64,000 nt of DNA from Fratercula arctica (lineage: Eukaryota > Chordata > Aves > Charadriiformes > Alcidae), in the NCBI GenBank assembly GCA_947846985.1, contig CANTUZ010000001.1, positions 111,741,757 to 111,805,756 of the forward strand, read 5' to 3'. Under the pieces are notes generated by a model. That model was not told the DNA's origin. It saw only the letters and a list, made by a program, of their open reading frames with translations, and did not search any database. Every line of letters begins with the position of its first letter. The stretch's first letter is position 1. Made by a program: the position numbers and the translations under genes. Positions 49,292 through 60,203 of the stretch are shown piece by piece.

Positions 49292-52200
49292 AAGTGTTTT
49301 TCCGTGCTGTTCTTTGATTTTTATCATGAAAAACAGATAGATTGGCTTTTTTTCCCCCGTCAGCACAGAATCAATAAATTGAGCAAAGATGTGAACATTG
49401 GCAGAATTAATAATATCAATGTATCTCCTGTGGTGACTCAAGCCAGCTTCATTCCCGAAAATGCATCTCTGTGGTTATTTTATAGCTATTAGTACAGCAT
49501 GTCTTTAATAAGAAATATTTCATAAACTTTGACTATGTTCACAGAGAGATGGCACATTGTTTATCCCAATAATAAAACAATTAGAACAATTAACAGGTAT
49601 AAGAAGGATATGCTCTAAATATCTTCCAAATCTATCATTCTCTGTTGGATTCTTGCAGACTTTCCAATCTGCATCAAAGAATGATAAAAAAATATTTTTA
49701 TTTGGTTTATCTTCCCTAAATTCAAATGTTTATTTACTTGATCTTGGATGTAATCTCACTGTATAGCATTCTTGAAGAATGAAACAAAAGGCAGGGAGAG
49801 GACTATCATGTCATCCTGTCTATCAACCAGCTGTAGGAAAGTCAAAAAATGGGTTCTAGGATTTAAAGAAGTCTATTTCTATAATGAATGGAAGCTAATT
49901 TTAAGAAAAAACTACTTTTATCCTGACCCATACTTACCCATGCATTCAAGCAAGGAGAACGTCAGCATAAAAGAAAGAGCACTCAGATGGGATTGATAAG
50001 ATGGGAATCTTCAGTGAAAAAACCCAACTAAAATATCATTGTCATTGAAATAAATAAAGTGTCTAGGTTGAAATATTTAAGCAATAAATTTAATTCTTGA
50101 ATGATTACATGGATTTGTACAACACCATGAATACGATGAAGACCAGCTTGGGAATGACAGTGGTAGCAGCGTTGTTAGGATAACATGAAGACGTATCTAC
50201 AGAGTGCATTCAACCCTAAGCACTTCAAGCGTAAATGCAAGCATTCAACAACAAACCTGTATCCACATTAACACATCCTAGTGGAGTCTAGAACTCTTGC
50301 CTGTCCATCGAAGGAAGACACAACCACCCCCACAGCACTTGTGCTGAAAAGGGTGTTAGAAAACTTGTCTGCAAATTCAATGCCTTTCAAAGAATTAACT
50401 CCTTTCCTCCCTCTTTCCTTCCCTGTTTGTACAAGCAAACATAGAATCAAAACAAAGGAAAAAAAATACAGAAAATGTTGTGTGTGCAAGCTACCTATGG
50501 ATGTCAAAAATCATATATTGATTTTTCATACATGATGATAACATACAGACTTAAATTACAATATAGACATTCCTTGAGAAGGTCTGTAAGAGCAAATCAT
50601 TAGAGGATAAATCAGTAGATAAGTAGCATAGAGCACTAAGGAGAAACAGAAATTAAGGAAAACAGTACCTGAAAAATCTAAGTGAGAAACAAAACTTTTT
50701 GGCTAGGACACCAAGATGTAGAATAAATGTGAATCAACATGTGACCGACCAATATATGAGAACAGTAGCTGTAATCTGAGAACAAGTAAACAGAAAGACT
50801 GCGTTATGCAAAGCATTCTATAAGGATTTCGAGGCCGATGAACACTAAGAGTGAAACTGAGCATACTTCTCAAGAATCATCCCAACAGTGTAAAAACAGA
50901 TGTGAATTTGGGGTGCATCCAAAAAACTTGAATCATAAACCTTAAAAGATCTTGTAGGATCTGCAGAGTCTAAAATCTGATCTCTCAGATGTACCATGAC
51001 AGATAAAGCAGATAAAGAAATCGATGGAAATGTGTCAAGGTAGTCAAAATTAGCAGTCACAGTTATTGAGCTTCAGACTGGAAAGAAGAGAAGAAAATTA
51101 GGGTCCTATTCTGATATACAGTGAAGAAAAAATCAAGAACTACTTTTGTAAACCAATAACTGAGAATAAACCTGCAAGTCAGACTTTATTGAATGTCAGA
51201 ATGCAATTGGATAGAGGACTTTCAGATTCCTTTTCTCTGTTTTAAGTATGGTCCATTTATCTTTTGCTTTGTGACCTTTCACTATCTCCTTCCCCTTTTA
51301 TTTCTGAATGGCTTTCCAGATGATCTCCCATCCAAGAAATTTCTTCATTACTTAAAATAGACAGGAGTCTACTTTTACCAAAATACAGTGGACTAGATTC
51401 TTATGTTTTATGCAATTGTAACTAAGCTAAACACCACATCATACATATTTAAGCAGTTTATATTCAGGTCATCCAATTGCTCTTAAACAACACAATGAAA
51501 ACACCCTAATAACAACAACCTCAGTATGGAGAAAATTCCAGGACTAAACAGAATTAGTCAATTTATTCTTTAGTGAATTCACCTTGATGGTGTAAAATTT
51601 GAAGCTAATTGTGTAATTTTCATTGTGTTAAAATTCACATAATATTGAAGAAAGGCTTCCAATTAAAACAATTTCTGCCTGAAAACAGTTTACCTACAAT
51701 TGCTGCAAGGAACAACTGAAACTACACTACTTGTAAGAGATTAAACAATAATTCTATTCTTTTTAAATTTTTTTTCTATTTGTTTGACATTTTTCCACTT
51801 GGCATTACGCTGTGTATTGACAAAGTAACTTTCCAATATACGCTCAGTTTGTTAGTCAATTAGTTGCTGGCATAGATCTTCCACGCAGCAGCAGAGAAGC
51901 ACAATTTGAAAATGCTCAGAAACATGTGACTGCAAGTCCATAAAAATTGGCAGAATTATGAAGCAGGCCTAGTACATGAAATAACTTTGATTTTATAGGC
52001 AAACAGATTCCAGTTTTGGTTTGTGGGGTTTTTTTCAGCTTTGCTTTTCCTTACAAGATACTTTTAGAAGATTTCCACATAGAGCTTTAAATAACATTAA
52101 ATGTAAACCTGTCTGGATTATTTTCCAAGTAAAAGCAGATTTTCACTGAAAAATGTGAAATTATGAAAATTATGAAAACAGGCTCAAACTTGTGATAACA

Positions 52201-53071
52201 GTAAAGCAAGCAGTGGTTCCAGCAGCCCACTCATCATGCCAGATCAGTGCAGAATGGAGGGCTCAGGCAATTAGGTGGCTCTAAGAACTCCTGAGCTTCT
52301 GTTTCTGGACCAACTCTATCCCAGAGACTGATATTTCAGTTTTTCCCTGAGCAGTGTCTCAAGAACAGTCCCCTTCTGTGGACTGTCCTAGGACTAGGGA
52401 ATTTAAGGTTTCTTGTCACAAGGCCTGAAAACCTGGAGCTGAAAATCCATGGGAGTCCCAGGTGCAGCAGGGGCTCTCAAGGGTAGTTATGGTAACAAAT
52501 TTCAGGCTTCTGCACTTCCCAAGGAAAAACTGCCTCCCATGCCTCAGAGATGCTGGATAACTCTTGGATTCCTCTAAGGTTTTTGTTTCTCAGCTCCCTA
52601 GTGACTAGAAAAGTAACAGGAAACTGAAACCCAGAAATCCTGAGAAACCCCAAAGCTCTCAAATTTAATTTAAAATTTTTCAAAATAGACTATTCAATGG
52701 TTGAGAATGTATTTGTTTACATTTTTCTTCTGCTGGATATTACTTTTATCTAAAAATGCAGCTTTAAAAAGCCAAAGGATTTTTCGAAGGAATAGATCAT
52801 CTGACCTTTTGCCATACCCAGTAAGAAACATTTACCTCTTCATACTATAAAATATATGTTGAGCAGCTGTGCTAGAGAACAGATGGTAAACAACCCAAAA
52901 AGCAGAACACAGTGTGCTACAAAAACATACACTTTTTCATCTTTTTGATTGTTGCAGACTGCAGATGTAAATATTCTGACCGTGGAGAGTCTTTCACAGG
53001 AGGTTAGTATTTCTGAGTTGACCCATTGACAGCTGTGAAACTACCCATGACATATACACAGCTACGGGGAT
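45738..53071. other. Long non-coding stretch
   Basis: About 7.3 kb with no gene or mobile element that I can support. Simple tracts are (TA)n at 46588-46605 and A32 at 49258-49289. A perfect 8-bp-arm hairpin lies at 47168-47185. A 45-bp exon-like segment at 52958-53002 is discussed in the findings. Confidence 0.5.
49258..49289 (+). repeat. Poly(A)32 tract
   Basis: 32 uninterrupted A residues, the longest homopolymer in the window. Nothing upstream looks like a retroposon body, and no direct repeat flanks it. The poly-Lys and poly-Phe frames across it are artefacts. Confidence 0.9.
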
Positions 53072-53328
53072 AGAATCATGGAATAGTAAGTCTATAAAGT
53101 AACTCAAGAAGTCTAGTCTGGCACCTTGCCTCAGACAAGGTCAATTTTATCTTTGTCATTCATGGCTGATGTTTATCAAACCTATTAATAAAGGTGTCCC
53201 ATGATGGCAGCTACAGTTTTCCCCAGCAATACATTCTGTTGTTGTCAATATCTTTATCATCAAAATCTTCTTCATAATATCTAATCCAGGTTCTTTTGTG
53301 CTGGAATCTAATTAACTTCTTATTTTAT
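53072..53328 (-). mobile_element. Old, decayed CR1 3' fragment
   Basis: The plus strand starts AGAATCATGGAATAG, followed by AAGTCTAGTCTGGCACC, then GATGGCAGCTACAGTTTTCC, CAATACATTCTGTTGTTG and TAATATCTAATCCAGGTTCT. In order these match, with many substitutions, the reverse complement of the 3' UTR and last coding part of an old CR1 type (tail, the 'precursor of the conserved CCAACCCCC' segment, then the AATATCCAATCTAGATT block). The ordering is strong support although each block is eroded. Confidence 0.75.
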
Positions 53329-55937
53329 TAATCATGAATATGGTGAGTAAGTTATTCTCTTCATTTTTGCAAAAGCTTTTTCCATACCAGAAGATTTGCA
53401 AATACATGGTAAAGAATGGGGACAAAGTTTCTTCAATTTATTTAGCAGTAATCAGCTGGAGGTGATAAAAACTTAGGTTTGGACAAAAAAAAAAAAAACA
53501 AACAAACAAAAAAACAATTTAGCAAAATAGTAGCTATAAGAAAACTCTATGAAACAATGTCAACATGTGCCAAAAGCTGATCAAGCAAGAGTTTAGTGTC
53601 TCTTCAGGTTATTAAGCAAAGAGAATGGGGCGGGGGGAGGGGAACTAACTGAAAACAAAGGAAGAAAACTCTCAGGTAAATATTTTGTCCTTGCCTCCAT
53701 ATGTACAGCTCCTCTTTCTGGCTTTCTAAGTTTGATCACTTAGAAACAACTATCATAAATCTAAAAAAAAAAAAAAAAAAAAAACCAAAAAAAAACAAAA
53801 AACCACCAAAACACCACAAACACCAAACTATCATAAATCTCCAAATTTATAACAATTAAAGACATAACTTAGTTTTGCTAAATTCTAGACATAGAGCTTT
53901 TCCTAAGCATATTCCTGGTTTTAAAATACAAATAAAGTTAAAATATGAAATTTATGTCCATTTTAAACTAAAATTTAAGGTACTGTAACAACCATGTGTA
54001 TTTTAGGCACTTGTCTTATATACCTAAACAAAGTGTCAGACTGTCTCGACTCTAGTGCCAGCAGAATTTTATCCAGAGAGCATTCGGAACATCTAAGTTA
54101 GTATGGTGAATATGGCCCTCTATAGCCTTCATTTTCCCTGCTGTGATGAGCTAGTTAAGCTCTTGCTGAGCTCTGGATGTTCTTAGTAACTTCTAAAGAC
54201 ATTTTCACAACACACACAGAAAATGTGCCCAACATCAGCGTGTAGAAGAGCTTCCTTATGCCTTATTTACAATTTTTTCTTACTTTAAACAGTATGAATC
54301 TCAAATTAGTGAAACCCAATGACTGCTTTATTGCAAATTAACTTTCATGAGCTATAAAGGTCTGAAAATACTAACAGAACTCTTACCAGACACTGTCCTT
54401 TTTGTTACAGAAAGAAACAGAGGAGCCGGCTTGACTTTACCTCACTAAAACCCCCAGCAAACCAAAATCTTCGTGGTCTAACACTAGCACAATCAAGTTA
54501 AACATCTTAGGGACACTTTAAACAGAGAATATGTCACAAGTAACTTCACTGGCCAAAGGGATTTGGAGAATGAATGACAGCAGAAACTGAGACAGCCATT
54601 AGTTTTATTGTTAGTATTAACCTTTCAACATTTTAAGCCACAAATGTTCTCCTGAATCATCATATGTAAGATCTGTATTTTTAATGACTTCCACTATTGA
54701 CAGGTCAGTCTTATAAGCACTGAACAAGTCTCTTTTACAAATCTGTGTTCTTCTAACCACTCTTTATAGACATTATAGAAAAGTTCTAAATGTCATATTT
54801 GATTTGTGTTTTATTTGAAATGGAAATAAGCAGCCCACATAGGTTTAATAATTTATTTAGTATTTGGTTTGAAACATTAGGGCACACTTCTTAGATGTCA
54901 AAATACCATCTGTGGAACTGAAGTGTTTCAGAAGTCTTAAATGCAGCTATTCCAATAGTCATTCTAAGGCAAATTGTTTTTTCTCCTAGACTTTGCTTGC
55001 TATGGGACAATTCCAAATTTGGTTTTGTGGCTGGACTCTCTTGATTATTTTTGGTGCAGTCTTCACACAAATCTAAAATAAAGAATATGAAAAAGTGACT
55101 TTTCCCTTCCAGCCACTGCACTATTTCATAATGAAAGTTTGCAGCATCCTTTTAGTGCTGAGTATTGCTTTAAACAGTAAGACAAATACATCAGCTCTCC
55201 AACTTACCTTCCCAAAGCAGACTTACTGTTTGCTGGATAGATAACCACAGCTGGATTTGGTCCCAATCAGATTCCACTGTCAAACTGCAGAACCTGTAGA
55301 AATAGAATTACGCTAATTGCACCTAGCAATTAGAAAAGAACACAAGTAGTAAGGAGGGAAATTGCTAAGGAGGGAAACAATTTAACATAGAAAAAAAAGT
55401 GTGTTAGAAAGCAGACTCAGAAAAGAGCAAAACCAAAACATCACGAAAGCAACAGGGCGTGCTGTCTTCCCAGACGCTGCAGTCAGAAGGTTGAGTCGCG
55501 GGCACTTCTCCCACGTGAGAGCATGATGGAAGCTTTCCAGATAGCGCAAAGGTGACTTTGTTGTCTGTGGGAGATATATCACAGCATACTTGGTTGTAGC
55601 ATTTGCAGCAGAACCTGCTGTAAGCTTCGCTATAGTTCAGCAGAAGGGTCGGTCTGAAGGAGCCTTTTGCCCTGCTATTCTATCCTGAGAACAAGGGTTT
55701 AGTGCTAAACACCACAAGCAGCAGAAACAGATCCCGATGCCAGGGGAATTTAAATGATTCTGGGTAAAGCTGCAAACAGTACTCTACAAATCACGGGCAA
55801 AGGTTATAAAAAATATTTCAGATCATTCTTTCCCCAATCCCAAACCCAGGCATCAAGTAATAAAGTACAGCAGCTATTTCCTAAAAACAGATTTTGCCAT
55901 TTGGGTTTTTTGGGCTTGGTTTGTTGGTTGGTTTTTT
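53329..55937. other. Non-coding stretch with A-rich insertions
   Basis: No gene seen. It contains the A-run plus CAAA tract at 53485-53516, a G-rich patch at 53627-53642, and the flanked insertion described separately at 53748-53840. The minus-strand frame at 54891-55121 follows an acceptor-like site and is kept only as a weak candidate in the findings. Confidence 0.45.
53748..53840. repeat. A/C-rich 63-bp insertion flanked by 15-bp direct repeats
   Basis: The 15-mer AACTATCATAAATCT occurs at 53748-53762 and again, identically, at 53826-53840. Between them lies a 63-bp low-complexity segment: A22, then A-runs broken by C residues, ending CACCACAAACACC. A perfect long direct repeat around a short insert is the form of a target-site duplication. 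But the A-run is at the 5' side on the plus strand and the T-run is at the 3' side on the minus strand, so it is not a normal poly(A)-tailed retroposon. Slippage after a tandem duplication is the alternative. Confidence 0.85.
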
Positions 55938-56470
55938 CTGACACAATCACCTACTTAGTGGATAAAGGGAATGCAATATATATATATGGAGTCTAGTAAA
56001 GTGCTTGATATGATACCTTGCAGAAATGTACTGAAAATTATTTCCCAATGACTAGCAGAAGAGCATTGTCACGTGGATTGAGAGATGACTGTAAAATAAA
56101 GGCTCAAAGTATTAAATTTGGAGTGTAAGGGGGAATATTTAATAGCATTCTGTAGAGATTCATTCAGTTTAACATCTTTATTAATAATGTGGATGTGGGA
56201 GTAAAAATACGTTAATGAAATATGCAGGTGAGAATAAATTAGAACTTGAGGTGAACACCAGAGAGCACAAAGACATAATACAAATGGGACCGAGTGAGAT
56301 TAAGGAATCAGGCAGAAAATTACAAAATGAGATTTGAATAGGAAAAATACAAACTAATCTGTTTGAGGAAAATAATGTAAAATACAGATATTCAAATAGT
56401 CTGAAAAGCCGAGATGAAGCGTAATGCTGAAAGAAGACCTCAGAATAGTAGTTTATTGAAAACTGACTAA
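55938..56470 (+). mobile_element. Ancient CR1 reverse-transcriptase fragment
   Basis: On the plus strand, decayed CR1 ORF2 landmarks appear in the right order. GTGGATAAAGGGAATGCA (VDKGNA) is at about 55959. AGTAAAGTGCTTGATATGAT, equivalent to FSKAFDTV, is at about 55996. TGGATTGAGAGATGACTG (WIEDWL-like) is near 56076. CAGTTTAACATCTTTATTAAT (FNIFIN) is at about 56166. ATGAAATATGCAGGTGAGAA, in place of MKFADDT, follows at about 56217; the catalytic aspartate pair is lost. Stops and frame changes are frequent. It is far older than the copies at 4816 and 44735. Both ends are approximate. Confidence 0.82.
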
Positions 56471-56479
56471 AAGCTTACA

Positions 56480-56503
56480 GTCTAGCATGGACCCATGCTA
56501 GAC
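56480..56503. other. Perfect inverted repeat, 11-bp arms, 2-nt loop
   Basis: GTCTAGCATGG, then AC, then CCATGCTAGAC. It lies just beyond the last recognisable part of the ancient CR1 fragment. It is not followed by a T-run and no transcript is suggested. Confidence 0.95.
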
Positions 56504-57828
56504 CATTTAAGTTCCAATCGAGGCTTCCTTCTTCAGATGATGAAGAAATTGTAGCAGCTCTGAGTTTGGTACTGCGGCCAACAGACTCATTGAAGTCAGG
56601 AACACCAGACCTCTTTGAAAGTAAAAGGAAAAAAAAAAAAAAGAAAAAAGATTATCAGTCCTCAATTCTTTTAACTGAAAAGACGAGTGTATGATTTCAT
56701 TCTGTCTTGGCAGTGGCATAACTCTAACCATTGCCACCACCACCACCAAAGTACAACACATCAGGATGACTCAAACCTGAGAAATGGAAGTGAGAAGAGC
56801 CACCACAAGCAAACCATGGTTTGATTCATTTGTTTAGCCAGACTGCTTTGCTTCCCTGTTCCTTTGGATGAAGAAGCGATCATATGATTTTAGATTAGAC
56901 ACTGATTATATCACAGAGTTTATATCACTGTGACTATATCATGTGATTTCAGATTATACTGAATACTATAGAGTATATTTTATTCATATCTCATCTGAGC
57001 CTGTTTCTTGACATGCCAGTGATCTGGGGCTCTATCCATATGTTTTTCAAGACCAGAAAGAAAAATTGCTTTTGGGAACTTATCAGAAACTGTCAGAATG
57101 TGTCAGTAAACCAACTGTGTTTGTGTCATCCTGTCAATAAACCAGGACGATAGAAGAGCCACCTTTCTTCATTGACAAATACATAGAAAACAAAGTATCT
57201 TATGTCTTAAAGAACTAGCAAACATGGGGGGCTGTAAGTCATTTTAAGAATAGTTGCTCTATTTAGCACGTTGGCTTTTTCTTTTTTTACCTGCATTAAA
57301 TTGGTGTCAATTTTTATCCTCCCTCCTGCACCTAAATTAATAATTCTGAATCAGAACCAGATATTTTCTCAGGTATAATCATTAGCACTTGTTAAAGGCC
57401 TAGAGATGCTCTAGGCTCTGTCTCATTGAGATTATTAAATGAATCTTTCACTTACTCACCTTCTGGTTATTTTTCAATTTGTTTGAAGATGGTTGCAATT
57501 AAATCTCTTTCATAAAAGATGAATTCCCCTAACAAGGAGCAGTTTGCAGCTCAGAGCTCCAAGTATGCTCTCCATGATCCCAAAGCAGCTTGTGTCACAC
57601 GAGCTGTAGAGAGGAAAAGAGGAAAGGGTTTCTATTCTGCTTTTTTCACAGTGTTCGCTATCCTTCAATACTTCTGCCTCCATGAACTCTTCTGCTTCAT
57701 TTGAAATTCCTACAGATCTTTCTTATGCTGTCAGAGAGTTGTTCACATCTAAACATGTTTATTTTGGTTGCTCACTGTAAACAAGACTATGAGACAAGGG
57801 GGACAAGAGTCATTTATGTATGGTCTAT
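56504..57828. other. Non-coding stretch with a local duplication
   Basis: 56879-56905 and 56938-56964 are imperfect copies (ATCATATGATTTTAGATTA versus ATCATGTGATTTCAGATTA), giving a 59-bp tandem duplication with several substitutions. An A-run lies at 56629-56648. No gene recognised. Confidence 0.55.
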
Positions 57829-58345
57829 TGTCCTGATTTTGGCTGGGATAGAGTTAATTTTCTTCCCAGTAGCTGGTATGGTGCTGTGTTTTGAATTTAG
57901 TATGAGAATAATGTTGATAATATACTGATTTTTTTAGTTGTTGCTAAGTAGCGTTTATACTAAGTCAAGGACTTTTCAGCTTCCCATGCTCTGCCAGCGA
58001 GGAGGTGCACAAGAAGCTGGGAGGGAGCACAGCCAGGACAGCTGGCCCAAACTGGCCAAAAGGACATTCCATACCATATGATGCCATGCACAGTATATAA
58101 ACAGGGAGGAGTTGGCCAGTGGGTGGTGATGGCTGCTTGGGGATTAGCTGGTCATTGGTCAGCGGTTGGTGAGCAATTGCACTGTGCATCACTTTTTTTT
58201 AATATTCTATTATTATTATTATTATTGATGTTGTTGTTATTATTATTGTTGTTATTATTATTATTATTATTATATTTTGTCTTCCTTTGCTGTCCTATTA
58301 AACTGTTTATCTCTGGATAAACTGTCCTATTTATCTCAATGTGGG
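57829..58345 (+). mobile_element. ERV LTR, 3' end missing
   Basis: It begins TGTCCTGATTTTGGCTGGGA, then TAGAGTTAATTTTCTTCCCA and AGTAGCTGGTATGGTGCTG, a start I recognise as a widespread avian ERV LTR. U3 continues with CTAAGTCAAGGACTTTTCAG, AAGAAGCTGGGAGG and CCAAACTGGCCAAAAGG. A TATATAA box is at 58094-58100. The GAGCAATTGCACTGTGCATCA stretch and a (TTA)n/(TTG)n block follow, then ATTAAA (58297-58302). After that a short local duplication (AAACTGT...TATCTC twice) precedes unrelated DNA, so U5 and the CA terminus are gone. I infer the ERVL class. It shares only the outer 5' end with the LTRs at 446 and 45737. Confidence 0.88.
58207..58274 (+). repeat. (TTA)n / (TTG)n microsatellite
   Basis: TTA/ATT units interrupted by GTT units, within the AT-rich part of the LTR just upstream of its poly(A) signal. 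The poly-leucine frame at 58078-58320 is produced by this tract. Confidence 0.92.
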
Positions 58346-59520
58346 AACCATGAAAACTACTTGGAAGCCAAGTAGTTCAGACTTATGGCAGGCATACTGT
58401 TTAGCAAGTTAACAGCCATAATTGTGGCATACTGGTTGAGAAAGTATTAAACTGATGGGGATGCAAAATAGAACAGTGACAAGGAAAACCAACCTAGATA
58501 AGAAAATTAGCACATGGGTTTGGAGGTTGTTTTGGGGGTTTTTTTGAAGGGGAGGGAGGTTCTGGTGTTTTGTTGTTTGTTTTTATGCTTACAAGTGTAT
58601 TACTTTATCTCTCTTACTAGGTTTTCTTGTTTGAAGTAAATAATTTTTCAACCATAAAAGTAAAACTATATTGTATTTTTGGGTAACAGAGGAAATTTTG
58701 ACATGTCTTGAGATAATGGTGTTTTGAGAAGCAAATTTCCACGATTTTTGACTTTCAGTGCATAACATGAAGGAGTTTAGATGCAGGTGATATACTTGGT
58801 CTCTTTGGAAGCTTGAAAACAGATTGTTACTTTGCATAATCAAGTTATTGATATCCAGTAATGAGTAACTCTATGTGAATTGCAGACAAGCATTTCTAAA
58901 ATAAAACTGTAAACATGCTGAATTGTTATTGCATGGTTTATTGGCACAAATTACTTTGGGTTCCTCTTAAATATTATTTCTTCATCTCCCAAATGTGACA
59001 AATAAATCCTTTAATCAGTAATGTGGTAGTCCCAGGCAGATGTCTTGATACCACCTCAGTAAGGTAGGCTGATAGTCAAGGCTGTAAGCAGAGACCTACC
59101 ATAGACTAGTTCTACAGTTATTAGTAAGGTGATTTGGAACTGTAAAGCACTGTTTAAGTGTTAAATGCTTATTCTGTCTTGAACTATCTAAGATGCATAC
59201 TACATTTTCCAGTGCACTACTAGTGTTTGTCTTGTTGCTCAGATATTTTCTGTCTTTATTAATAAAATTCTGAGAGAGCAAACACACTGTAGGTGGTATT
59301 TAAAATTTGCATAGATCCATCCATTCTAGTAATAGCATTGGACTTTTTTCATTACCTTTCCCAAGATTATTAGCTCTTATTACCACAGTTAATATTTTGT
59401 GTCTTCCAAAGTAACTGTATGCTACCATACATTTTCCAAAGCAGAAAATTGAAAAAAACTCAAGAATGAGGTACCAATATTCACAAAGAACAAAAACATC
59501 AACTTTCCACCCCACCCCAC
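58346..59520. other. Non-coding stretch between two LTRs
   Basis: No gene seen. A perfect hairpin (58355-58377) sits directly after the broken LTR end. 58525-58584 is a T/G-rich low-complexity tract. The short open frames lack motifs. Confidence 0.5.
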
Positions 59521-60203
59521 TGTGACAGACTGGAATGTCAAAATAACTGTCTCAAAGCTTGCTTGTGTCTATTTAGAACTTTCTGCAAACCGACAGGAAA
59601 CTTGTGCAAACTTTCTGCAGCAGCAGGCCATTCTTTTGCTTACCAGACACCGCCCAATGCTGCTGCCTACTTGGTGTACATGAAAACCAAGGGTCTACGC
59701 CTTTGGTTATCAGGGTAACCAGGTCCTGTTTACCCCAAACTTGCTGTGGCATGGTGACTGTGCTAAACCAAGTGCTGCCCAAGCAACAAGGGCAGGAAGA
59801 GCTCATATAGCGACCATGTCAAATGATGATTGTCAGAGCCAAAATGGCCTGCATGCTGATTGATCGAACTACGAGGCAACAGTGACTATAAACCAGTGCC
59901 ACACCACAAGGGGGACCCTCACCACCATTACGACTTGAGATCAATGGGACGCCACTGACTCCAGATGACTCCGGATGCCACGGGCCTGTGGTGGTGACTA
60001 CACTCTTCCTGTGCTGCGCAATACTTCTTCTCCTTTCTGCCTTTCCTCTACTTACGCCTTTACTCTATCGCTCGTCTCAGTGACTACTGCTGGGGAATAA
60101 CAATAAAGACATAGTAAATGGCATTTGACCTCCTTTGTGTCTTAATCTCATGCCTGGAAATACTGCAAACCTCCCGGACCAACAATCGGACCAGGACGTA
60201 ACA
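59521..60203 (+). mobile_element. Probable solo LTR of an unclassified ERV
   Basis: It begins TGTGACAGAC and ends GGACGTAACA, giving TG...CA termini with a short imperfect inverted repeat (6 of 10). Spacing of signals is LTR-like: a TATAAA at 59887-59892 and an AATAAA at 60102-60107, about 210 bp apart, leaving an R/U5 of about 100 bp to the end. Composition is clearly less AT-rich than its flanks. Both flanks are C-rich (CCCAC / CCCCC), so a target duplication cannot be judged. It is unrelated to the TGTCCTG LTRs. No internal retroviral sequence is present in the window. Confidence 0.68.

Noticed and set aside
53627..53642. G-rich patch as a second G-quadruplex
   Set aside because: It has only three separated runs of G3 or more, which does not meet the four-run rule without using bulged or GG runs.
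58078..58320. Poly-leucine frame resembling a signal peptide or membrane segment
   Set aside because: The leucines come from the (TTA/TTG)n microsatellite inside the LTR.
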